Shown in pieces: positions 5,051 to 10,926 of a stretch of DNA of 10,926 nt. Position numbers and translations under genes: made by a program. The notes beneath the pieces are model-generated. The model ran no database searches and was not told the DNA's origin. It saw only the letters and a program-made list of their open reading frames with translations. The DNA is from an uncultured Eggerthella sp. (GTDB taxonomy: Bacteria > Actinomycetota > Coriobacteriia > Coriobacteriales > Eggerthellaceae), in assembly GCA_900544455.1 (NCBI GenBank), contig UQVJ01000061.1, positions 1 to 10,926 on the forward strand, written 5' to 3'. How positions within the stretch are numbered: the stretch's first letter is position 1; each line of letters opens with the position of its first letter.

Positions 5051-6466
5051 ATGTCCGACGCAATGCAAAGCTCGTATCACGGCATCGCAGCACGTCTTGA
5101 CCGTATGCCTATCACTGGCTTCCACAAGAAGATCTTGTGGCTGCTCGCCGGTATCACGTTCTGCGACTCCGTAGATATGGCTGTTGGCGGTCCTATCGGT
5201 ATGGTTCTTCAGTCCACCTATGATGCTGCTGGCAATCAGTGGATGACCTTGGAGCAGTTCGCACTGTTCAACTCTATCACCATGATCGGCTACCTCATCG
5301 GTGGTCTTATGGCAGGTGCCCTCTCTGACGGTATCGGCCGCAAGAAGGCAGTTCTCATCTGCGGTTCTATCTTCACCGTATTCTGCTTCGTTGCTGCAGG
5401 CGCTCCTGACGCAACGTTCCTGACGGCTTGCCGCTTCTTCATGGGCCTGGGCCTTGGCGCTGCGTTCCCCGCAGGCTACTCTGCCCTCACTGAGTTCACG
5501 CCTCCTACGAAGCGCGGTAAGTACCAGTCCTACGTTGGCCTGATCGCTAACTGCGGTACCCTCGTTGCCTCCGCTATGAACATGATCGTCCTGCCCATGC
5601 TCGGCTGGCGTCCCGTGTTCGTTATCTGCGGTATCTTGGGTACAGCGGTTGTGATTGCTTGCTTCTTCTTCCTTGAGGAATCTCCTCGTTGGCTGGCAAT
5701 GAAGGGCCGCACCGATGAAGCAAACAAGATCTGCTGTGAATTTGAAGCCAGCGCCGAGAAAATGACTGGTTCTAAGCTCGAGCCTGTAACTCAGGAAGAA
5801 ATCCAGCGTCGTGTTGACGAGGGTGAGGTTAAGGAACTTCCTTGGGCATTCCTCTTCAAGAAGAAGATGCTTGCTCGCACCCTTACTGCAATGCTTCTTT
5901 GCTTCACGATGAACGTGCTGGTTTACACCATCATCTCCTGGACGCCTTCCATCCTGAAGGCAAACGGCTTCGATGTTCATCTGGCAACTACGATGACGGT
6001 TGTTATGCAGCTTGGCATCCCGGTAGGCGTTGGCGCTCTTACCTTCTACGTTGAGAAGGTAAACCGCAAGACCATCCTGATCGTAACCTACGTCCTGGTA
6101 GCAATCCTCGGTCCTATCTGGGCAATGCTCCCAACCGACCAGCCTGCACTCGTAATGTTCTTCGGCTTCCTGATCTGCGTCTGCACCTTCACGAACTCCG
6201 TTACGACTTCGGCAATCTACCTGTCCGAGCCTTTCCCGACGGCTTGCCGTATCCGCGGCGCCGGTGTTGCTAACGCCTTCGGTCGTCTTGGCTCTATCTT
6301 CAGCCCAATGTGGATCGCGTATTTGATTACCACTTCTGCTGGTACGATGGGCGTGTTCGCCATCAATGCATGCCTTTGCATCTTCATGGCGATCTGGTTG
6401 GCTGTTTTCGGTGTTGAGACTCGCGGTCGTACGCTTGAAGACATCACCAAGGGCCTGCTCGACTAG
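5051..6466 (+). CDS. MFS transporter, sugar-porter / metabolite:H+ symporter type
   Basis: The 471-aa protein is a 12-helix major facilitator membrane carrier. TM1 carries paired acidic residues D39 and D42 (FCDSVDM), as in proton-coupled metabolite and aromatic-acid symporters. The loop 2-3 signature is GALSDGIGRKK (89-99). After TM6 comes ESPRWLAMKGR (210-220), then a charged central loop of about 60 residues. The second half has EPFPTACRIRGAG (393-405) and GRLGSIFSP (411-419). These marks place it among sugar-porter/SV2-like carriers; the substrate cannot be named. It could import an organic acid or other small nutrient. AAAGGAAGG (5032-5040) lies 10 bases before ATG 5051. Codon choice is strongly skewed (ATC, TTC, CGT/CGC, AAG), more than in mscS or mtnN, suggesting high expression. 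It follows a long structured leader and ends at its own terminator, so it appears monocistronic. Confidence 0.9.
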   Translation: MSDAMQSSYHGIAARLDRMPITGFHKKILWLLAGITFCDSVDMAVGGPIGMVLQSTYDAAGNQWMTLEQFALFNSITMIGYLIGGLMAGALSDGIGRKKAVLICGSIFTVFCFVAAGAPDATFLTACRFFMGLGLGAAFPAGYSALTEFTPPTKRGKYQSYVGLIANCGTLVASAMNMIVLPMLGWRPVFVICGILGTAVVIACFFFLEESPRWLAMKGRTDEANKICCEFEASAEKMTGSKLEPVTQEEIQRRVDEGEVKELPWAFLFKKKMLARTLTAMLLCFTMNVLVYTIISWTPSILKANGFDVHLATTMTVVMQLGIPVGVGALTFYVEKVNRKTILIVTYVLVAILGPIWAMLPTDQPALVMFFGFLICVCTFTNSVTTSAIYLSEPFPTACRIRGAGVANAFGRLGSIFSPMWIAYLITTSAGTMGVFAINACLCIFMAIWLAVFGVETRGRTLEDITKGLLD

Positions 6467-6508
6467 TTGTTGAATAGACCTTGCTGCTTTATCAAGTAGT
6501 GATTATTT

Positions 6509-6541
6509 AAGAGGAGCTCTAGGGGGAGCTCCTCTTTTTTT
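6509..6541 (+). terminator. Rho-independent terminator of the MFS gene
   Basis: An 11-bp perfect stem AAGAGGAGCTC/GAGCTCCTCTT (6509-6519/6526-6536) with a 6-base loop runs into a T tract ending at 6541. It lies 43 bases after the stop codon. Confidence 0.95.
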
Positions 6542-6710
6542 ACGCTTATTAGACGGTCTTTAACATTGCTGCATGCCCAGCTGATTTGAATCCGATAGAC
6601 GGTTGTACGTTTTGATTGCTACGGTATATGCATTAAGTCAACGATGGGTTTTTGCTTTGAATCATGATTCTCAGGGTCCGCATAGCGTATTTCCCGTTTG
6701 TTTGAAATAT

Positions 6711-6741
6711 AAAATGCCCATAGGGTTAACCTATGGGCATT
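6711..6741 (-). terminator. Rho-independent terminator of fbp-luxS-mtnN
   Basis: A 12-bp perfect stem AATGCCCATAGG/CCTATGGGCATT (6713-6724/6730-6741) with a 5-base loop is followed on the minus strand by TTATATTTC. It lies 28 bases beyond the mtnN stop. Confidence 0.88.
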
Positions 6742-6769
6742 CAGTGCAAAATGATAAAGCCTGAACCAA

Positions 6770-7492
6770 CTATTCCAGGCGCTGCATCATTTCCATGGTG
6801 AGTGCTGCACAATCGTGTGCTGCTTTGGCTTCGAACGTTGGATAGTCGATACTCGCGGATCCGTCTGCCTTGTCAGAGATTGCACGGACTATGAGATACG
6901 GTATGTTGCTTAAATAGCACGTTTGCGCAATTGCTGCGCCTTCCATCTCGCAGCAGCTTGCGTGAAATGCTGCTTTGATTCGCTCCTTTTCTCCATCCTC
7001 GCGTACGAACCTATCTCCTGATGCAACACGACCTTCGTGATACGTAAGAGAAAGGCTTTCCGCTGAGGATCTGGCTATTTTTCGCAGTGTTTCCGATGCG
7101 GGGTAACCCACAACGTCTATTCCAGGGGTTTGACCTGGTTGATAACCCAAGTTCTGCACGTCCATAATGTGATTGATTGAATCGGTTGAAAGCACTACAT
7201 CCCCGATGTCGATAGCGGGATCAAGCGATCCCGCTATGCCGGTATTAATGACAGCGGTAGCCGAAAAGGATGTAATGAGCGCTTGGGCGCATAGTGCTGC
7301 ATTGACCATGCCCACCCCGCATTGGACCACCACAACAGGGGTTCCGTTGAGGTTTCCCTCATAAAAATCTCGACTAGCAATCGATTTCATCGATACTGCG
7401 CCTTGGCTCCTCATTGCCTGAATAAGGAGGTCTACCTCTACTTGCATTGCTCCGATAATACCTATACGCGTGTGGGAAATTTCGTTTCTCAT
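6770..7492 (-). CDS. mtnN: 5'-methylthioadenosine/S-adenosylhomocysteine nucleosidase
   Basis: The 240-aa cytoplasmic enzyme (Pfs/MTAN) cleaves adenine from S-adenosylhomocysteine, giving S-ribosylhomocysteine for LuxS, and from methylthioadenosine. Visible family residues are the N-terminal GIIGAMQVEV (11-20), with E19 at the position of E. coli E12, GVGMVNAA (59-66), the ribose-binding EMEGAAIAQ (182-190, M183-E184), and the catalytic aspartate D207 in RAISDKAD. The length is close to the E. coli enzyme (232 aa), with a slightly longer N-terminus. The gene starts 9 bases after the luxS stop, and its ribosome site TAGGAT overlaps that stop codon, so translation is probably coupled. The two adjacent genes carry out consecutive reactions. 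Confidence 0.96.
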   Translation of the reverse strand: MRNEISHTRIGIIGAMQVEVDLLIQAMRSQGAVSMKSIASRDFYEGNLNGTPVVVVQCGVGMVNAALCAQALITSFSATAVINTGIAGSLDPAIDIGDVVLSTDSINHIMDVQNLGYQPGQTPGIDVVGYPASETLRKIARSSAESLSLTYHEGRVASGDRFVREDGEKERIKAAFHASCCEMEGAAIAQTCYLSNIPYLIVRAISDKADGSASIDYPTFEAKAAHDCAALTMEMMQRLE

Positions 7493-7501
7493 AAAGAAAT
7501 C

Positions 7502-7996
7502 CTAGGATAGGAGGGCGGGGTAGTGGGTGTGCGATTCATCAAGACAAGAGAGCGTCTTTTCTGCGTATCGCTTCGCCCACCATTGCGCTTGTGCAAGGTC
7601 GGAGTCGTGGTAATTGCCGCATTCTTCTGGCTTGGCTCCAGGAATCTCGCCCTCGAAGTCACGCGCAAATTCAAACAATCGTTTTACTAGGCAAGCGACA
7701 TCATTTGATTCGTACGCCCCAAATACCACGAGATAAAAGCCTGTACGGCAACCCATAGGGCCAAAGTAGATGACGCGGTCTTTCCACTCTTCATCATTCC
7801 GAAGGAAAGTGGCGCCAAGATGTTCGAGTGCATGTACTGCAGCAGTGTCCATTACGGGTTCTCGATTAGGTGCAGTCATGCGTAAATCGAAGGTCGTGGT
7901 AATACATCCCGTCGATTCGTCTGCATCGCTACGAGATACGTATATGCCGGGTTCAAGGATGTTGTGGTCAACGGAAAAACTCGCAATTCGCTCCAT
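7502..7996 (-). CDS. luxS: S-ribosylhomocysteine lyase (AI-2 synthase)
   Basis: The 164-aa enzyme splits S-ribosylhomocysteine into homocysteine and 4,5-dihydroxy-2,3-pentanedione, the precursor of autoinducer-2, in the cytoplasm. The metal site HxxEH is H55-A-L-E58-H59, and the third ligand is C126 in ECGNYHDSDL. The catalytic C83 lies in FGPMGCRTGF. The length fits the usual 150-170 aa. The start is ATG 7996, preceded by GAGGAG at 5 bases; an in-frame ATG at 8071 would overlap the end of fbp and lacks a good site. It lies 31 bases after fbp and 9 bases before mtnN on the same strand, the middle gene of a probable three-gene unit. Whether it signals or only detoxifies cannot be told from sequence. 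Confidence 0.97.
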   Translation of the reverse strand: MERIASFSVDHNILEPGIYVSRSDADESTGCITTTFDLRMTAPNREPVMDTAAVHALEHLGATFLRNDEEWKDRVIYFGPMGCRTGFYLVVFGAYESNDVACLVKRLFEFARDFEGEIPGAKPEECGNYHDSDLAQAQWWAKRYAEKTLSCLDESHTHYPALLS

Positions 7997-8027
7997 ATGT
8001 GCTCCTCGTTCTGTATGGTGATGGGAC

Positions 8028-9932
8028 TTATAACGCACGCTGGGTGGCAAGCAACTGCTTGAGGTCGCCAATCAGCTCTTCGAGATCTTTGCCTTCATCG
8101 GTCTGCGATACCAAAACCTTGTGTTCGGGCGTGGTTATGGGGCGTACGATGCTTTGAAGATCGATATGGCTCTCAATTGCAGCTTTGGAGCCCGCGAATG
8201 GTTCATGTGTGGCAAGTGAAACGCCCTGTGCATCAGAAATTAGCGTGAACCCTGCAATGCCGGTGGTTTTTTGGTAAGCGGCTGACATGCCTCCATCGAT
8301 GACCACTACTTTGCCATTGCATTTAATGGGGTCTTCTCCGTCTTTGACCTTAACGGGAACATGTCCGCAAACGATGCGAGCCGTTGCTGGATCCATGCCG
8401 AAATCTTCGAAGATGCCATTTACAACTATTTCCTTTTCGTAAAGCTCATAAAAGGGGTTCTTCACTTCCTTGCGTGCTTCTTTTTCGGCAATTAGGTAAA
8501 GCTCGAACGTTGCCATTTTGCTTTTTGCGAATAGCGGCGAGCCAACACCTAGCCACAAATACCACAGTAGGTCTGCCCCTTTTTTCTGTGCAGTTGGATC
8601 CTGGTCGGTAAAAGCAGCACGGACATAACGATCTACCGCGTCGAATAGCTTGCGCCCCTTCAGCTTCTCGCCATAGAGATTGGTTTCTCTTAGGCTTCCG
8701 TCTGCGTTTAGAGGAACGCATGCATGGAACATCAGCGTGTTGTTCTGGATTTTGTACAGGCTACCTCGTTCAAGGAACAAAGCAATATGGCGCTGGAGTT
8801 TTTCGCAATGTATGAAAGCTTCTTCAAGGCTCTGCATGACGATTTCTTCTTCGTCGGTGAGCTGATATGGATGCTCCCAGTCCACGGTCGGGAAAACCGT
8901 ATCAGTGAGTTTGTATTCAATGCCGTCGATAACAATGGTATTGGTATCACGATCTATCAAGTGCAGCAATTTACGGTCTTCGAGTTCGAACGAAGGGTTT
9001 TCGTCGATAAGTTTTGCTTCGACCTTGAACTGCAGGATTGCCATTGCTTTTTGGATCTTTACGTTTAGATCGTATTCTTCAGCGCTTAAGCCTGGATCGC
9101 CCTTAAGTTTGAATGCGACACAGGGGTCGTCTTTGTATGCTTTGGAGGCAAAGTTGGCTAAGGGGAGGATATTGATTCCATAGGCATCGCTCAAGATAGA
9201 AAGATTGCCGTAGCGAGCACAGTTGCGTACTACGTGGGCAATACATCCTCGTTGCCCAAGCGCAGCGCCCATCCACACTACGTCATGGTTACCCCATTGA
9301 ATGTCTATTTCGGGGTGGTTGTCTATTTCGTCCATGATCAAGTCGGGATTAGGACCGCGGTCATAGACATCTCCCACAATGTGGATCTGGCTTGTTGCCA
9401 GCCCCTGGATTGTGGTGCAGAGAGCCCACGTTAAACTGCGCTCAGTTGCTGTATCGAATACGGCATCGAAAAGCAATGTCCTGCGGTCGCTGCAGTGCTC
9501 TGCGGACATGATTTTCTCGATGATGGGCCCAAACGGTTTTGGGCATGCATCATAAACAGCTTCTACGGGCTGCAGCTTTGCAAAACTAGCGCACAGGGCG
9601 GCAAGATTGCCAAGGGCATCCCGGAGATCCCCATCATTCAGTTGATCCATGACGTATTCCGGGTAATAAACCAAGGCCGCAAGGGCGCTCCGTGCATCTT
9701 CATTGAGGGTATCGCTGAAGAGCGCATCAATTCGTTTGCGGATGGATCCGCAGCCACTTCTAAGTATGTGGGAGAACTCTTCGTATTCACCGTGCACGTC
9801 GGAAATAAAAAGTTCTGTCGGCTTAGGGAATCCCAACTCTTCGCGTTCAGCGATGATCTCCATGGCTGTTTCTTCTGGGGTGGTAAATAGTTGCGAAAGG
9901 AGTCCCAGGTAACGCTCTTGTGCGTATGCCAT
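8028..9932 (-). CDS. fbp: Fructose-1,6-bisphosphatase, class III
   Basis: The 634-aa cytoplasmic enzyme removes the C1 phosphate of fructose 1,6-bisphosphate, a committed step of gluconeogenesis. It is the large metallophosphatase-type class found in Firmicutes and some Actinobacteria (B. subtilis Fbp, about 670 aa). Calcineurin-like metal motifs are visible: ISDVHGEYEEF (43-53, D45 and H47), GDVYDRGPNPD (187-197) and WGNHD (213-217), with CGHVPVK near the C-terminus as a further metal histidine. An insert of about 140 residues separates the first two motifs, as expected for this class. A strong AGGAGGT lies 5 bases before ATG 9932. It heads the fbp-luxS-mtnN cluster and diverges from fucO across 209 bases. 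Confidence 0.97.
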   Translation of the reverse strand: MAYAQERYLGLLSQLFTTPEETAMEIIAEREELGFPKPTELFISDVHGEYEEFSHILRSGCGSIRKRIDALFSDTLNEDARSALAALVYYPEYVMDQLNDGDLRDALGNLAALCASFAKLQPVEAVYDACPKPFGPIIEKIMSAEHCSDRRTLLFDAVFDTATERSLTWALCTTIQGLATSQIHIVGDVYDRGPNPDLIMDEIDNHPEIDIQWGNHDVVWMGAALGQRGCIAHVVRNCARYGNLSILSDAYGINILPLANFASKAYKDDPCVAFKLKGDPGLSAEEYDLNVKIQKAMAILQFKVEAKLIDENPSFELEDRKLLHLIDRDTNTIVIDGIEYKLTDTVFPTVDWEHPYQLTDEEEIVMQSLEEAFIHCEKLQRHIALFLERGSLYKIQNNTLMFHACVPLNADGSLRETNLYGEKLKGRKLFDAVDRYVRAAFTDQDPTAQKKGADLLWYLWLGVGSPLFAKSKMATFELYLIAEKEARKEVKNPFYELYEKEIVVNGIFEDFGMDPATARIVCGHVPVKVKDGEDPIKCNGKVVVIDGGMSAAYQKTTGIAGFTLISDAQGVSLATHEPFAGSKAAIESHIDLQSIVRPITTPEHKVLVSQTDEGKDLEELIGDLKQLLATQRAL

Positions 9933-10068
9933 TGCTTACCTCCTGATAGGTTTAATTCCAATGGTTCCATTTTACTGATATATGGGCTGGGGTGTGTAAC
10001 AGTCTGCTTTTGTTTGCCTTTTTCGATCCACCTACGAGTTCGAGCCTTCTGACGTGGGCATACTGCTT

Positions 10069-10105
10069 TGAACGTGTTCACTTAAGGACGAAATAGATAT
10101 ACACT
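10069..10105 (+). promoter_or_regulatory. Candidate fucO promoter with overlapping dyad
   Basis: TTCACT (10077-10082), a 17-base spacer and TACACT (10100-10105) each match the sigma-70 consensus at 4 of 6 positions. The dyad TGAAC-GT-GTTCA (10069-10080) overlaps the -35 box, the usual place for a repressor or class II activator site. The reverse complement of its core also occurs at 4458-4469. Confidence 0.4.
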
Positions 10106-10141
10106 GAATTGCGATGGAGAACGCAGTGAGAGGGGTACGTG

Positions 10142-10926
10142 ATGACGGTCAACCGATTTGTTCTCAATAACATTTCTTATCATGGTGCTGGGGCAATCAA
10201 AGAAATACCTGGTGAAATCAAGCGTCGTGGCTATAGTAAAGCACTCGTTTGCTCTGACCCTGATTTGGTTGTATTTGGCGTAACCGCAAAAGTTACCGAT
10301 GTGCTTGACGCCGAAGGCATTGCTTGGTCGCTGTATGACCAGATAAAGCCAAATCCTACTATTCAAAATGTCAAAGATGGCGTTGCTGCTTTTAAAGCGT
10401 CCGGTGCCGATATGATTGTGGCCATTGGCGGAGGTTCTTCTATGGACACCGCTAAGGGTATAGGCGTGATTGTTGAAAACCCGGATTTTGAAGATGTGGT
10501 TTCACTTGAGGGAGTAGCCGATACCAAGAAGCATGCAACATTCACCATTGCAGTTCCCACCACTGCTGGCACCGCAGCTGAAGTTACGATCAACTACGTT
10601 GTTACGGATCCGGATAAGATGCGTAAGTTTGTGTGCGTTGACGTGAACGATATTCCTGATGTTGCTATTGTCGATCCCGACATGATGGCGTCAATGCCTG
10701 CCGGCTTGACCGCTGCTACTGGCATGGATGCACTTACCCACGCCATCGAAGGCTACACCACCAAGGGGGCATGGGAGCTTTCTGACATGTTCCATTTGAA
10801 GGCTATCGAACTTATCTCTAAGAATTTACGAGATTCGGTTAAAGAAGCAAAAGCGGGGAACCCTGGTTCTGGCCGTGAAGGAATGGCGCTTGGTCAGTAC
10901 ATTGCCGGTATGGGCTTTTCCAATGT
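10142..10926 (+). CDS. fucO: Lactaldehyde reductase (1,2-propanediol oxidoreductase), N-terminal 261 codons
   Basis: This iron-containing (group III) alcohol dehydrogenase reduces L-lactaldehyde to 1,2-propanediol with NADH, the fermentative end of fucose or rhamnose breakdown. The reading frame is open to the window edge, about two thirds of the roughly 380-aa family length. It follows E. coli FucO closely from memory: GAGAIKEIP near the start, the nucleotide loop GGGSSMDTAKG (96-106), PTTAGTAAEVTINYV (139-153), RKFVCVDVNDIP (161-172), metal ligands D196 and H200 in GMDALTHAIEGY, and GQYIAGMGFSN (251-261). The remaining two metal histidines lie outside the window. AGAGGGG (10129-10135) precedes ATG 10142 by 6 bases; GTG 10139 is an alternative start. 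No fucose genes are visible alongside. Confidence 0.9.
   Translation, partial: MTVNRFVLNNISYHGAGAIKEIPGEIKRRGYSKALVCSDPDLVVFGVTAKVTDVLDAEGIAWSLYDQIKPNPTIQNVKDGVAAFKASGADMIVAIGGGSSMDTAKGIGVIVENPDFEDVVSLEGVADTKKHATFTIAVPTTAGTAAEVTINYVVTDPDKMRKFVCVDVNDIPDVAIVDPDMMASMPAGLTAATGMDALTHAIEGYTTKGAWELSDMFHLKAIELISKNLRDSVKEAKAGNPGSGREGMALGQYIAGMGFSN

Noticed and set aside
4706..5980. 424-codon open frame on the minus strand across the MFS leader and gene
   Set aside because: It is antisense to a clear MFS gene, its translation is low in hydrophobic order and resembles no family, and it arises from the codon bias of the opposite strand.
7997..8071. Upstream in-frame ATG of luxS
   Set aside because: The extra 25 residues do not resemble LuxS, they overlap the end of fbp, and GAGGAG sits just before ATG 7996.
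10020..10060. tRNA-like stretch containing GAGTTCGAGCC
   Set aside because: The flanking bases do not form a T-stem and no acceptor or anticodon arm could be found on either strand.
10069..10080. LexA/SOS box reading of TGAACGTGTTCA
   Set aside because: Gram-positive LexA boxes have GAAC-N4-GTTC; here the half-sites are only 2 bases apart.

Overview
The window looks like a stretch of core chromosome from a mid-GC Gram-positive of the phylum Actinobacteria, most likely class Coriobacteriia (Eggerthellaceae, perhaps Cryptobacterium-like). The clues are an FhaA-type DUF3662 N-terminus, a class III fructose-1,6-bisphosphatase, a LuxS/MtnN pair, strong AGGAGG-type ribosome sites and roughly balanced base composition. 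The taxonomic call is inference; no marker in the window settles it.

Layout. Positions 1-239 (minus) hold the N-terminal 79 codons of an FhaA-like protein. 240-714 has no confident gene, only a possible small membrane peptide and promoter-like sites. tRNA-Leu(CAG) follows at 715-801 with its own terminator. serA (892-2058, plus) ends at a terminator with the same hairpin core and faces the convergent pair engB-rnhA (minus, 3360 down to 2208). A 321-bp divergent intergenic region with a long imperfect inverted repeat separates engB from mscS (3682-4446, plus). A 604-bp region (4447-5050), AT-rich in its first half and full of dyads, tandem repeats and hairpins in its second, precedes a large MFS transporter gene (5051-6466, plus) that ends at a strong terminator. 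On the minus strand, fbp-luxS-mtnN (9932 down to 6770) forms a tight cluster ending at a 12-bp stem terminator. Divergent from fbp, fucO (10142 to beyond the window end, plus) starts downstream of a dyad that overlaps its probable promoter.

How the genes relate. MtnN and LuxS are consecutive enzymes that turn S-adenosylhomocysteine into homocysteine plus the AI-2 precursor, and they share a probable transcript with the gluconeogenic Fbp. SerA takes a glycolytic/gluconeogenic intermediate into serine synthesis. FucO reduces lactaldehyde to 1,2-propanediol. The MFS protein imports or exports an unidentified small metabolite and has the codon use of a well-expressed gene. EngB (ribosome assembly), RNase HI, MscS and tRNA-Leu are housekeeping.

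No CRISPR array, insertion sequence, prophage or restriction/defence gene is visible. The least explained DNA is non-coding: the inverted repeat at 3402-3497 and the structured region at 4559-5024 ahead of the transporter. These are the best candidates for undescribed elements, but nothing seen here proves a function.
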